Positions 33,838 to 42,940 of a stretch of DNA of 64,000 bases are shown in pieces. The notes beneath the pieces were generated by a model that was given only the letters and a program-made list of their open reading frames with translations, was not told the origin of the DNA and did no database searches. Every line of letters begins with the position of its first letter. Position 1 is the stretch's first letter. Made by a program: the position numbers and the translations under genes. Where the stretch lies: the NCBI GenBank assembly GCA_965603125.1, contig CBFDBU010000006.1:97205-161204 (forward strand). Direction: 5' to 3'. This stretch comes from JAJRTA01 sp965603125. Lineage in GTDB: Bacteria > Zixibacteria > MSB-5A5 > GN15 > FEB-12.

Positions 33838-35568
33838 TTGGACAAAAAGACACTACCGCTGGTCATTCTGCTGATTGTCGTTATAATTTTCTACGGGCAG
33901 ATTCTTGAGTTCTTCGGCCTTACTCAACCGGTGCCTGCAACTCCGCCCGACGGGGCCACACGGGCCGACAGCGCTCTTTCGATGCCGCCGACCTCCCCCG
34001 CGGAGTATGGGACCACCACGGCCGAAGCCCCCGATACGGTTCGGGATATGCCCGTCGCTTTCCAGCAGGAAGTTGTGGAGGGGGCAGTTTCGGACAGCAT
34101 GACGAGCGACACGGTGATCATCACCACCAACAAGTTGAGGATCAAACTGACCAGTTTCGGAGGTGGGCCGTCCTCCATCAGGCTCAAGGAGTACAAATAC
34201 CGCGACGGCGTCGAGATCGAGATGCTCCCGGGCGCGGTACGGGCAACGCCGGATATGGCTTTTGCCGGCGGGACTTTCTCCACCTCGAGCCTTCAATACG
34301 AAGCCAGCCTCATGCCCGGCCAATACGATGCCCGGCAGCGGCCGATAGAGTTGGTCTACACGCACAGCACCCCTGAAGGCGGGCGGATAACAAAGCGATA
34401 TCTCTTCTATCCGGACGAGTATCACTACGATCTGGTCTTCCAGGTCGACGGCCGAGAGCATTTCGGATTTGAGCGGCAGTACAACCTCGTTTGGAATACT
34501 CCCCTGGGAGTCACCGAGCCGCGGCCGGAGACGGACTACGAGGCCATGGAGGCGGTGGCGATGATGTCCGGATCGCGCGAGAAGCTGGACGACTTCGACG
34601 ACGAACGCCTGAACCAGTCGCTCACCGGCGACGTCTCCTGGGCAGGCGTTCGTCAGAAATACTTTGCCGCCGTGTTTGTTCCCCAGAACCGGGTGGCGGC
34701 GGGGGTTTTTGCCCAGGGATCCAAACAGAAGGTGGCCACGCCGGACGGGCGCGTGGAGCAGCGCCGCATCATTGTCGGCCTGGAAATGCCGTTCGTGAAC
34801 ACCACGTCGTTTTCGGACAGTATTACGGTATTCGTAGGGCCGCTCGATTACACCCTGCTCTCGAAGTACCACGTCAATCTCGAGGATATGCTGGACATCG
34901 GTACGACGCCGTTCGTCGGCTGGATCATCAAGCCCTTTGCTATCGCCATAATCTGGCTGCTCCCCCGCATGCACGATGTGGTTCCCAACTACGGTCTGGT
35001 GATCATTCTCTTTGCGCTGTTTGTCAAGATCATCACTCTGCCGCTGTCGATGAAGTCATTCAAGTCGATGCAGGCCATGCGGGTGCTTCAACCCAAAATC
35101 GAAGAACTCAAGAAGAAGCACAAAAAGAATCCGCAGGTGATGAACAAGGAGGTGATGAAGCTCTACAAGAAGCACGGCGTCAATCCCATTTCCGGCTGCC
35201 TGCCCATGCTTCCCCAAATGCCGCTGTTCTTCGCCCTCTTTTCCGTCTTCCGATCGACCATCCTGCTCCGCGACGCTCCCTTCGTGTGGTTCATGACCGA
35301 TCTCTCGCTTGGCGCCTCCAGCCCCACCGATCCTTATATCATTCTTGTGATAATAATGGTGGTGGCCCAGTTTGTCTCTCAGAAACTGACCATGCCCAGC
35401 ACCCAGCAGAACAAGGCCTTAGGTTACATTATGCCGCTCTTCTTCGGGTTCATTTTCTACAAGTTCGCTGCCGGGCTGGTGCTCTATTGGACCTGCTTCT
35501 CGGTCTTTTCGCTGTTGGACTATGTCCTGTTCAAGCGCAAGAAAAACACGCACGTCGCGGCCGCGTGA
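33838..35568 (+). CDS. yidC: membrane protein insertase YidC
   Basis: YidC/Oxa1 inserts proteins into the inner membrane. The 576-residue form has the N-terminal membrane segment (DKKTLPLVILLIVVIIFYG), a large periplasmic domain (about 60-350) and the C-terminal five-helix core with MPLFFALFSVFR and KFAAGLVLYWTCFSVFSL. The TTG at 33838 was chosen because AGGA lies nine bases ahead and the product then starts with the common DKKT. The long periplasmic domain marks a Gram-negative. Confidence 0.97.
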   Translation: MDKKTLPLVILLIVVIIFYGQILEFFGLTQPVPATPPDGATRADSALSMPPTSPAEYGTTTAEAPDTVRDMPVAFQQEVVEGAVSDSMTSDTVIITTNKLRIKLTSFGGGPSSIRLKEYKYRDGVEIEMLPGAVRATPDMAFAGGTFSTSSLQYEASLMPGQYDARQRPIELVYTHSTPEGGRITKRYLFYPDEYHYDLVFQVDGREHFGFERQYNLVWNTPLGVTEPRPETDYEAMEAVAMMSGSREKLDDFDDERLNQSLTGDVSWAGVRQKYFAAVFVPQNRVAAGVFAQGSKQKVATPDGRVEQRRIIVGLEMPFVNTTSFSDSITVFVGPLDYTLLSKYHVNLEDMLDIGTTPFVGWIIKPFAIAIIWLLPRMHDVVPNYGLVIILFALFVKIITLPLSMKSFKSMQAMRVLQPKIEELKKKHKKNPQVMNKEVMKLYKKHGVNPISGCLPMLPQMPLFFALFSVFRSTILLRDAPFVWFMTDLSLGASSPTDPYIILVIIMVVAQFVSQKLTMPSTQQNKALGYIMPLFFGFIFYKFAAGLVLYWTCFSVFSLLDYVLFKRKKNTHVAAA

Positions 35569-35578
35569 CCGTCACGGT

Positions 35579-36982
35579 TTGCAGGAGAAAAGCACACCAC
35601 CGCCCGGTGACGATACAATTGTCGCCCTGATAACGCCGCCGGGCGAAGGTGGCGTGGCTGCTGTGCGACTGGCCGGCGAGCGTAGTCTTGCCCTTCTTAA
35701 CCGATACTTCAAGCCACATCGGGGCAAGGCCGTCAGGCCGCAGCCGTTTCTAATGCGGCACGGCCGGTTCACCGACGCGGACGGGTCAGCCATTGACGAA
35801 GTCTTAGCTGTTTATATGCCGGCTGGAAGGTCATACACCGGTCAGGATCAGGTTGAGATCTTCTGTCACGGCGGGGATCAGTCAGTCAGGCTGATTATCG
35901 ACGCGCTGATCCATTCCGGGGCGCGCGCCGCACAGCCCGGGGAATTCACGCGTCTGGCCTTCCTCACCGGCAGGATCGACTTGAGCCAGGCCGAAGCGGT
36001 AGCAGCAATCATCGCCGCCAACACCGATACTTCACATACCGCTGCGCGTGAGCAGTTGCTCGGCGGCTATTCGCAACATATCGGCACGGTCCGGGAGCAC
36101 CTGGTGGATGTCATGGCTGAGATCGAGGCATCCATAGACTATCCGGAGGAGGAAATCGCAACAGCTGAGCGCAAGGCCTTGCTTAATCGGATGAGCGAAC
36201 TGATCGGGGAAGTCCAAAACCTGGCCGACACCTACCGAGGCGGCAGAATCATCAGGGAGGGCTTCAAGGTGGCCATCGCGGGTCGGCCCAATGCCGGTAA
36301 GTCGTCGTTGTTCAATCTGTTACTCCGGCAGCAGCGAGCCCTTGTAACGCCGCAGCCCGGTACGACTCGTGACTATCTCTCGGAATGGATTGACCTGGGC
36401 GGATACGCTGTCAATATTATCGACACCGCCGGGCTGAGAACCAAAGGCGGCAGCGTGGAAAGAGTCGGGCAGGATGCAGCGATGACGATAATCTCGACCT
36501 GCGATCTGATCGTCTGGATAGTCGACATCTCACGCAAACGATGGGAACAGGAACTTAGACAGGATATGAAGCTGCTCGAAGATCGCCACAACCTACTGGT
36601 AGGCAACAAGATAGACCTCATTCCCGGGCTGGCGCGCAAACGCGCCCGGATCGCCGTTGGCCAGTTCGAGCTGGTTCCCATCTCCTGTCTTACCGGACGG
36701 GGTGTAAAGCGGTTCAAAGATGAACTGTCCGCTGTAATCAGGCAGAACCTGCCGGATCTGACTTCAGGCGTAGTTGTCACCGAGGCGCGCCATCGGCAGA
36801 AGTTGAAACTCGCCCTGGGGTATCTGAGAAAGGCTCGCACGAAGATAAGGCTGGGAGAGTCACCGGAACTGACGGCGTTTGACCTGCGCATAGCAGTCAA
36901 CTCCTTAGATGAGCTTACGGGCCGGGTCTACACCGAAGATATCCTTGACAGGATATTCTCAAAGTTTTGTATTGGAAAGTAA
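35579..36982 (+). CDS. mnmE: tRNA modification GTPase MnmE
   Basis: With MnmG it makes the 5-carboxymethylaminomethyl modification at U34. Visible are the N-terminal tetrahydrofolate-binding domain (TIVALITPPGEGGVAAVRLAG), the helical domain, the G domain with GRPNAGKSSLFN at about residue 236, DTAGLR and NKID, and the invariant C-terminal FCIGK. The frame opens at 35522 inside yidC. The TTG at 35579, 10 bases past the yidC stop, gives 467 residues, close to the usual 450; the start remains uncertain. Confidence 0.95.
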   Translation: MQEKSTPPPGDDTIVALITPPGEGGVAAVRLAGERSLALLNRYFKPHRGKAVRPQPFLMRHGRFTDADGSAIDEVLAVYMPAGRSYTGQDQVEIFCHGGDQSVRLIIDALIHSGARAAQPGEFTRLAFLTGRIDLSQAEAVAAIIAANTDTSHTAAREQLLGGYSQHIGTVREHLVDVMAEIEASIDYPEEEIATAERKALLNRMSELIGEVQNLADTYRGGRIIREGFKVAIAGRPNAGKSSLFNLLLRQQRALVTPQPGTTRDYLSEWIDLGGYAVNIIDTAGLRTKGGSVERVGQDAAMTIISTCDLIVWIVDISRKRWEQELRQDMKLLEDRHNLLVGNKIDLIPGLARKRARIAVGQFELVPISCLTGRGVKRFKDELSAVIRQNLPDLTSGVVVTEARHRQKLKLALGYLRKARTKIRLGESPELTAFDLRIAVNSLDELTGRVYTEDILDRIFSKFCIGK

Positions 36983-36996
36983 GTTTCACATGAAAC
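36983..36996. promoter_or_regulatory. parS-like site 1
   Basis: GTTTCACATGAAAC differs at one position from the parS core GTTTCACGTGAAAC. It lies immediately after the mnmE stop, 3 kb from parB. It should be a ParB-CTP loading site. Confidence 0.75.
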
Positions 36997-37015
36997 CGGC
37001 AATGCCGGCTTCTTA
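36996..37015 (+). terminator. weak hairpin after mnmE
   Basis: CCGGC (36996-37000), loop AAT, GCCGG (37004-37008), then CTTCTTAT. The stem is short, so it is at best an attenuator between mnmE and mnmG. Confidence 0.35.
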
Positions 37016-37071
37016 TAAGACGGTCGGTCTCGGGGGATAATGAGTAGTCTGCGGATTGTTTGATAGGATTA

Positions 37072-38943
37072 GTGAGCAATAGAGACTTTGACATACTGGT
37101 TGTAGGCGGCGGTCATGCCGGAGTGGAGGCCGCGCTGGCCTCGGCCCGGATGGGCAGAAAGGCGGCAATTGTCACCATGGATGCCGACAAGCTGGCCCTC
37201 ATGTCCTGCAATCCGGCTGTGGGCGGCATCGGTAAGTCGCAACTGGTAAAGGAGATAGATGCTCTGGGCGGTGTCATGGCCGAGGCTGCTGACGCCACCG
37301 GGATACAGTTCCGCCGGCTCAATCTCTCCCGTGGCCCGGCTGTCTGGTCAACTCGCGCCCAGGCTGATCGGATCGCGTATACACGGTTTATCGTAGACTA
37401 TGTTTCGCGGCACAGGTTGGTCGATGTCATCGAAGCTGAGGCAACTCGCATTCTGACCGAACACGGGCGCGCGGCGGGCGTGGAGCTTGACAGCGGCGAG
37501 GTCATCTTGGCGCCCGCAGTGATCGTCGCCGGCGGGACTTTTCTGGGCGGGCTTATCCATATCGGGCAGAAGAAGATAAAGGCTGGGCGTATGGGAGAAA
37601 AGGCCGCCTGTCGTCTGTCTGATTCACTACGTGAACTTGGTTTTGAAGTTGGTCGATTGAAAACCGGGACACCCCCCCGGCTCGACGGTGATAGCATCGA
37701 CTGGCCGCTGTGCACCAGGCAACCAGGAGAGGAACCGCCGCCGTTCTTTTCCGTGCGGTCGTCACGGCGTTCGCTCAAGCAGGCGACCTGCCATCTTACA
37801 TATACGACCGATGAAACTAAGGCGATCGTGACAGCCAATTTCACGCGTTCGCCGATCTTCTCGGGCCAGATAAACTCACGAGGGCCGCGGTATTGCCCGT
37901 CGATAGAGACCAAGTTTCACCGTTTCGCCGACAAGGAAAGGCACCAGATATTCCTTGAGCCGGAGGGCGCCGGGACAAATGAGATCTACCCCAACGGTTT
38001 CTCCACAGCCCTGCCGGAAGACATCCAACGGAAGGCAATCCGCACCGTGGTGGGACTTGAGCGGGCACGGATCACCAAGCCGGGCTATGCGATCGAGTAC
38101 GATTTCTGTCCCGCCTATCAGCTCAAGCCGTCGCTGGTTACGCGCCGTCTGCCGGGTCTCTTTTTCGCCGGTCAGATAAACGGCACCTCGGGCTACGAAG
38201 AAGCGGCGGCGCAAGGGCTTATGGCTGGTGTTAATTCCGCCCTGCAGATTGCCAAAGAACCCCCCTTAGTGTTTGACCGGTCCGAGGCATACATCGGGGT
38301 CATGGTGGACGATCTGTGCACCCGATCCACCACTGAGCCTTACCGGATGTTCACCTCGCGCGCGGAGTACCGGCTCTCTCTGCGTGAGGACAACGCTCGC
38401 GACCGGCTCAGCGATTACGCCAGGAAGTACGGGTTGGTGCCCGCCGAAGAATGCGATGAATTCGCCAGGCTCCGGGAACGCACGGAGGCGGCCGTGGCGC
38501 ATTTTGCCCGGACAAGAATCGGGATCGCGGAGTTGGGAGAGCTGGGGAGGCGATTCAAGAAACACACCACTGTCAGCCTGGCGAACCTGCTCAAACAGCC
38601 TAATATCAGCTTAGAGGCGGCATTACCGCTGCTTGCCCGGTTTGACGGGGGGGTTACGCAAGAACGACAGGTAGTGGAGCGGGCGGCCATAATAATCCGC
38701 TACAGCGGCTATGTCGACAAACAGCAAAGGGAAATCGACAAGTTCAGGAAAATGGAACGGGTGAGAATCCCCGACGATCTTGATTACGATTCGCTTACCG
38801 GTCTGAAGATAGAAGCGGTCGAGAAACTCGCACAGTATCGCCCCGGCTCCCTGGGGCAGGCAGGTCGGATCGAGGGCGTAACGCCGGGCGATGTAGCCGT
38901 GCTGTCAGTTCACCTCCGGAAGCGTGGGGTGGCATTTCCATGA
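37072..38943 (+). CDS. mnmG: tRNA uridine 5-carboxymethylaminomethyl modification enzyme MnmG (GidA)
   Basis: This FAD enzyme is the partner of MnmE. It begins NRDFDILVVGGGHAGVEAA (dinucleotide fold). It has CNPAVGGIGKSQLVKEIDAL and GTPPRLDG, and GTSGYEEAAAQG in the FAD region. The GTG at 37072 gives the typical N-terminus (623 aa) and has AGGATT just ahead; a TTG at 37060 is the alternative. Its last bases overlap the rsmG start (ATGA). Confidence 0.96.
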   Translation: MSNRDFDILVVGGGHAGVEAALASARMGRKAAIVTMDADKLALMSCNPAVGGIGKSQLVKEIDALGGVMAEAADATGIQFRRLNLSRGPAVWSTRAQADRIAYTRFIVDYVSRHRLVDVIEAEATRILTEHGRAAGVELDSGEVILAPAVIVAGGTFLGGLIHIGQKKIKAGRMGEKAACRLSDSLRELGFEVGRLKTGTPPRLDGDSIDWPLCTRQPGEEPPPFFSVRSSRRSLKQATCHLTYTTDETKAIVTANFTRSPIFSGQINSRGPRYCPSIETKFHRFADKERHQIFLEPEGAGTNEIYPNGFSTALPEDIQRKAIRTVVGLERARITKPGYAIEYDFCPAYQLKPSLVTRRLPGLFFAGQINGTSGYEEAAAQGLMAGVNSALQIAKEPPLVFDRSEAYIGVMVDDLCTRSTTEPYRMFTSRAEYRLSLREDNARDRLSDYARKYGLVPAEECDEFARLRERTEAAVAHFARTRIGIAELGELGRRFKKHTTVSLANLLKQPNISLEAALPLLARFDGGVTQERQVVERAAIIIRYSGYVDKQQREIDKFRKMERVRIPDDLDYDSLTGLKIEAVEKLAQYRPGSLGQAGRIEGVTPGDVAVLSVHLRKRGVAFP

Positions 38944-39566
38944 GTTGCGAGACCGCGCCTATTGACTTCTCTGTCTCAGATATTCTTCGCCGGTCAGGCT
39001 GCGCTGCCAAATTCGAGCGGTATTTCCGCTTGGTTCTGGCCGAGAACACGAAAATCAACCTTGTTTCACGTGAAACCAATCATGCTGACCTCGAGAGGCT
39101 GACGGCGGAGTCTCTGATACCCTTCGAGGCAGGCGGGCTCGTGAGCGTCAGGTCCTATCTTGATATCGGTTCCGGCGCCGGGTTTCCGGCGGTGCCGATC
39201 CTGCTGGCGCGATCGTCCCCAGAGCAGGGGCCGATGCGAGCAGTTCTTTGTGAACGCACGGCCAAAAAGGCCGCCGCGTTACGCCGCATCATTCATGCCC
39301 TGGAAATCAATGCCGAGATAATCGACAGAACCCTTGAGGAGTGTTCTTTCGATGCGGAGTTCGATCTTGTTACGCTGCGCTACGTCAAGTTAACCCCCGT
39401 GCTCTTGAAACTTGCGCTCTCGGCGCTGGGGCGGCAGCGCCTTTTCGTCTATTACTCGCGGCCCGATTTCGACGTCCGGGGCACAACCTACAGCGCTGAC
39501 ACTGTCTGCTTCACGCTGGATAAATTGCGCTCCGTCAAGAGCTTCACGGTTTTCCGCAAAAACTGA
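38940..39566 (+). CDS. rsmG: 16S rRNA (guanine527-N7)-methyltransferase RsmG (GidB)
   Basis: This SAM-dependent enzyme methylates G527 of 16S rRNA. The 208 residues show NLVSRET, the SAM motif DIGSGAGFPAVPI, and CERTAKKAAALR. The start overlaps the mnmG stop by four bases. The codons for VSRET contain a parS site, so this stretch is under double selection. The C-terminal half is less conserved than usual. Confidence 0.94.
   Translation: MSCETAPIDFSVSDILRRSGCAAKFERYFRLVLAENTKINLVSRETNHADLERLTAESLIPFEAGGLVSVRSYLDIGSGAGFPAVPILLARSSPEQGPMRAVLCERTAKKAAALRRIIHALEINAEIIDRTLEECSFDAEFDLVTLRYVKLTPVLLKLALSALGRQRLFVYYSRPDFDVRGTTYSADTVCFTLDKLRSVKSFTVFRKN
39062..39077. promoter_or_regulatory. parS site 2 (perfect core) inside rsmG
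   Basis: TGTTTCACGTGAAACC matches the 16-base parS consensus at 15 positions, and its 14-base palindromic core GTTTCACGTGAAAC is perfect. It lies about 1.35 kb upstream of parB within coding sequence. Confidence 0.92.
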
Positions 39567-39657
39567 TTGCGCACCGGAGATTTTAGTTGCTTGACTGTGA
39601 GGTCGGCCCTAACATGGCTCGGGTATTGGAATTGGTGACGCAGACAAGGAGTGTGGT

Positions 39658-40416
39658 TTGGGAAAAATTATCGCCATTGCGAATCAGAAGGGTGGAGTCG
39701 GCAAGACTACCACCGCCGTAAACTTAGCTTCCTGTCTGGCCGCCGCCGAGAAAAAGACATGCCTGGTCGATATGGACCCCCAAGCCAATTCGACCAGCGG
39801 CGTCGGCGCAGAAATAGGCGACGTGGAATTGTCGATCTATGATGTCCTTCTTGGCCGGAAGTCGGCCCGCGAGGTTGTCCGCTCGACCGACCTGCAATAC
39901 CTGAATCTTATCCCCTCCTCGATAGAGCTGGTGGGCGCCGAAGTGGAAATGGTCGGTATGATCTCGCGTGAGTCGAGACTGAAGTCGGCCCTGGCCGCGA
40001 TAGTCGACGACTACATGTACATGGTTGTCGACTGCCCGCCATCACTGGGTCTGCTGACCGTCAATACACTGACGGCTGCCGACGCCGTGATTATTCCTAT
40101 CCAGTGTGAATACTACGCCCTTGAAGGGCTGGGGCAGTTGATGAATACGATCCGGCTGGTGCGTGAGAATCTCAATCCGAATCTTGAAGTCGACGGTGTG
40201 CTATTGACAATGTACGACGGGCGACTTAATCTGTCCCGGCAGGTGTCCGACGAGGTTCGCAAACATTTTGATCACAAGGTTTACGAGACCGTGATCAATC
40301 GCAACGTTCGTCTGTCTGAGGCGCCATCATTCGGGAAGCCGATTATTCTTTATGACATCCTGAGTACGGGAGCCGAGAATTATATGGCTTTGACCAAAGA
40401 GGTGTTGACACAATGA
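39658..40416 (+). CDS. parA: chromosome partitioning ATPase ParA (Soj)
   Basis: This deviant Walker ATPase binds DNA non-specifically and segregates ParB-parS complexes. The 252 residues include IANQKGGVGKTTTAVNLA at 8-25, VDMDPQANST and the later VVDCPPSLGLLT. It starts at a TTG (39658) with AAGGAG eight bases ahead. It overlaps parB by four bases. Confidence 0.97.
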   Translation: MGKIIAIANQKGGVGKTTTAVNLASCLAAAEKKTCLVDMDPQANSTSGVGAEIGDVELSIYDVLLGRKSAREVVRSTDLQYLNLIPSSIELVGAEVEMVGMISRESRLKSALAAIVDDYMYMVVDCPPSLGLLTVNTLTAADAVIIPIQCEYYALEGLGQLMNTIRLVRENLNPNLEVDGVLLTMYDGRLNLSRQVSDEVRKHFDHKVYETVINRNVRLSEAPSFGKPIILYDILSTGAENYMALTKEVLTQ

Positions 40417-41261
40417 GCAGAGTAGTCTTAGGGAAGGGACTGGAGGCCTTGATCCCCGGTGACAGCAAGGCGGCGGGTGAAGAGAAAAAGTACCGCATGG
40501 TTCCGCTTGAGCGCCTTTCCCCCAATCCGATGCAGCCCAGGCGCGACTTTGATGAGACGCGGCTTTCGGAGTTGGCGGCTTCTTTCAAGCGTGACGGTAT
40601 CATGCAGCCCCTGGTGGTTCGTCGGGAGGGGTCGGGGTACACGATAATCGCCGGCGAGCGCCGCTTCCGCGCCGCCAGGATGGCCGACCTGAAAGAAGTG
40701 CCGGTGCTGCTGATGGACGATGTCGATGACGTTCACATGCTGGAGCTGGCCCTGGTCGAGAACCTGCAGCGGGAAGATCTGAATCCGATCGAGGCGGCCG
40801 AGGGGTATAGCGTCCTCATTGAGAAATGCGGACTCACCCAGGCCCAGTTGGCGGCTCGGATAGGCAAAAGTAGGACCGCCGTTACCAATCTTCTCCGTCT
40901 GCTGTCGCTCCCGGATGCGATCAAGGAGATGGTCCGCGCGGGGAAACTCACGGAAGGTCATGCCCGCGCGATTCTCGCTTTCGACGATGAGGCCGAACAA
41001 CTGCGCCTGGCGGAGCGGATCGTGTCCGACGCCCTCACCGTGCGCGATGTCGAGAACCGGGCCGGTCGCGCCAGGAAAAGAAGACTGGTACCCAAAAGGA
41101 AGAATCCCGCGGTAGCGGAGGCGGAGTCATTCCTGAGGCAACTGCTGGGGACGTCGGTGAAGATCCATCGCGGCCTCAAGCGGGGACGGATAGAGATCGA
41201 GTACTACTCCGACGACGATCTTGACCGCCTGTTGGAGTTGTTTCGAAAGGCTGCCGTGTAG
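40413..41261 (+). CDS. parB: chromosome partitioning protein ParB (Spo0J)
   Basis: ParB is a CTP-dependent clamp that loads at parS. The 282 residues show LGKGLEALIP, the CTP-binding GERRFRAARMA with ENLQREDLNPIEAAEGY, the helix-turn-helix TQAQLAARIGKSRTAVTNLL, and a C-terminal dimerisation segment ending DDDLDRLLELFRK. Two parS sites lie within 3.5 kb upstream. The start overlaps the parA stop (ATGA). Confidence 0.97.
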   Translation: MSRVVLGKGLEALIPGDSKAAGEEKKYRMVPLERLSPNPMQPRRDFDETRLSELAASFKRDGIMQPLVVRREGSGYTIIAGERRFRAARMADLKEVPVLLMDDVDDVHMLELALVENLQREDLNPIEAAEGYSVLIEKCGLTQAQLAARIGKSRTAVTNLLRLLSLPDAIKEMVRAGKLTEGHARAILAFDDEAEQLRLAERIVSDALTVRDVENRAGRARKRRLVPKRKNPAVAEAESFLRQLLGTSVKIHRGLKRGRIEIEYYSDDDLDRLLELFRKAAV

Positions 41262-41312
41262 CACCGGCACCCGGCCAGGTCGGGCATGTCATCAGAGTGA
41301 GGTTGACAGAAG

Positions 41313-42077
41313 GTGAAATCGTCGACATACGTGACAATCATGCTGATCCCGGACGGGACCGACGCCCGGCACGGACTGCGTATGCAGGCCTGGGTGCTGA
41401 AGCTGATTGTTGCAGCTCTGATCGCTCTGCTGGTCGGGATTGCGCTGTTCTTTTCCTTCTATGGCCAGGTTCTCACAAGAGCTGCCATGGCCGGCAAACT
41501 GAAGGAAGAAAACGAGCAACTCCGCCGGTATCAGTTCAAAGTGCAACTGCTGGAGGAAAACCTGAAGGAGGCCCGCCGATTGGTCAACCGTCTGACGGCG
41601 CTGGCCGGGATCGACTACGAGTTTGCGGAACTGCCCGATGACTCGACCCTGTTCGCGTCCTTCGATGCTCCCTCGGCAGCCATCCTGGCGCGCGACGCCA
41701 GCTCCGATCTGACCTGGCCGTCGGGTCTGCCGATGCAGGGGTTCATCTCTCAGGATTTCGAGATCGAAAGCCAGGATCACTACCATCCGGGAGTTGATAT
41801 TGCCTGCGCCGAAGGAACCCCGGTGCTCGCGACCGCCGCCGGTACGGTTGTTTATGCGGATTACGATTCCACATACGGACACCTGTTGGTCGTTCAGCAC
41901 AGTGACACCGTCATGACGCTGTACGGTCACAACAGTGAGATACTGGTTGAGACAGGACAGAAGGTGATGGCCGGAAGCAGGATCGCCCTTTCGGGAAACA
42001 CCGGCAAATCCACGGCTCCACACCTGCACTACGAAGTGAGAGTAAACGATGAACCTATAGACCCGATGAGTGATTGA
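41313..42077 (+). CDS. membrane-anchored M23 peptidase (murein endopeptidase-like)
   Basis: The 254-residue product has an N-terminal membrane segment (LIVAALIALLVGIALFFSFY, residues about 31-50), a coiled coil (about 60-95) and a C-terminal LytM/M23 zinc domain: HYHPGVDIACAEGTPV, VQHSDTVMTLYGHN and HLHYEVRVN. It faces the periplasm and cuts peptidoglycan cross-bridges or activates amidases. The start is a GTG at 41313. It is followed directly by a bactofilin gene, a common pairing in cell-shape modules. Confidence 0.93.
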   Translation: MKSSTYVTIMLIPDGTDARHGLRMQAWVLKLIVAALIALLVGIALFFSFYGQVLTRAAMAGKLKEENEQLRRYQFKVQLLEENLKEARRLVNRLTALAGIDYEFAELPDDSTLFASFDAPSAAILARDASSDLTWPSGLPMQGFISQDFEIESQDHYHPGVDIACAEGTPVLATAAGTVVYADYDSTYGHLLVVQHSDTVMTLYGHNSEILVETGQKVMAGSRIALSGNTGKSTAPHLHYEVRVNDEPIDPMSD

Positions 42078-42078
42078 C

Positions 42079-42501
42079 ATGATGAAAAAAGACAATTTCG
42101 GCGAATCGAACGGCCTGATGAACACCATTGTCGGCAAAGACACGGTGATCACAGGTACTCTTGACGTCAAGGGCGCCCTGAGAGTCGACGGCACCTGCAA
42201 AGGGAAAGTGATCTGTTCCGACTGCGTGACGGTTGGTGCGACCGGGCTGATCGAGGCGGAAATCGAGGCGGAAAGCGCTATTATTGCCGGGCGCATGGTC
42301 GGCAATGTAACTACGACCGAGAGAATTGAGCTTCAGTCCAAGTGTGAGATGGAAGGTGATCTGAAAACCAAGTCGCTCGTGATCGAAGAAGGGGCCTCTT
42401 TCTGTGGAGGCTGCAATATGAAGGGCACCCCTCCCAACTTGGGCTTCCTCGCGCCTCAGGACAGACAGGCCGAGCCGGTCTCGACCGAAGAGACCGAGTA
42501 G
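42079..42501 (+). CDS. bactofilin (polymer-forming cytoskeletal protein)
   Basis: The 140 residues have the DUF583 beta-helix repeat pattern: IVGKDTVITGTLDVKGALRV, then GKVICSDCVTVG, GLIEAEIEAE and GNVTTTERIEL. Bactofilins form membrane-bound filaments that place wall enzymes. ATG at 42079 follows the M23 stop by one base; GTG 42070 and ATG 42082 are also in frame. Operon with the M23 peptidase suggests joint control of wall geometry. Confidence 0.92.
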   Translation: MMKKDNFGESNGLMNTIVGKDTVITGTLDVKGALRVDGTCKGKVICSDCVTVGATGLIEAEIEAESAIIAGRMVGNVTTTERIELQSKCEMEGDLKTKSLVIEEGASFCGGCNMKGTPPNLGFLAPQDRQAEPVSTEETE

Positions 42502-42616
42502 GGGTATTGCAGAGTATTGTCCGTTTTGTGGAAAAGGCGACAAAAATGTTGATAGCCACCTATCGCCCTGGGGGACAACAAGATAATGTAGTCCTGTGGG
42601 AATGGGGAGGACCCCC

Positions 42617-42625
42617 TTATCCACA
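42617..42625 (+). promoter_or_regulatory. perfect DnaA box
   Basis: TTATCCACA, the only exact consensus box I found in intergenic DNA of this window. Confidence 0.65.
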
Positions 42626-42783
42626 ATTTCGTTGTATTCTTAAGTCGGTGTTTTGACTTGGGTTAACAATCAGATGGTAATGCTTTACATTATTAGCCTC
42701 GATGGTGATCTGGTTGTCTGACAGGCGCTTAAGGTTCCCTGCCGGGGTGTGGCCTGTATCTGGATGCCGCCTCATTATGAAGA

Positions 42784-42803
42784 GTCAATCCGGCTGGATT
42801 GAC
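42784..42803. repeat. 8-bp inverted repeat GTCAATCC/GGATTGAC
   Basis: A perfect stem with a GGCT loop, not followed by a T-run. It lies 138 bases before the MoxR start and may be an operator. Confidence 0.5.
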
Positions 42804-42940
42804 CATCGTGAAATGATTGATTGGATTGATCAAAGCAGTGTCGCTGGTCCCCTCAGATGAAATCCCGAACAGCACGTCTTATATAAGCTACTGTAACCTG
42901 GGTCAGAAACGTGTGACCTCATGCATGACTGGAGGAATTG

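Larger units (their letters stand above)
42502..42940. other. 439-base gap with a perfect DnaA box (second origin candidate)
   Basis: TTATCCACA at 42617-42625 is a perfect DnaA box. An inverted near-match, TGTGGAAAA, lies at 42527-42535. A perfect 8-bp inverted repeat, GTCAATCC/GGATTGAC, is at 42784-42803. GGATTGA recurs at about 42828, next to GATTGATT. There is no coding frame. It is either part of the origin, a DnaA titration or regulatory site, or the promoter region of the MoxR operon. Confidence 0.5.

Noticed and set aside
33853..34974. 373-codon leftward frame opposite yidC
   Set aside because: It is an antisense shadow of a clearly coding, well conserved gene.
34491..35630. 379-codon rightward frame overlapping yidC
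   Set aside because: It is an alternative frame of yidC, rich in Arg/His/Pro with no family features.
41292..42305. 337-codon leftward frame opposite the M23 peptidase and bactofilin genes
   Set aside because: Both sense genes have diagnostic motifs; the antisense frame has none.
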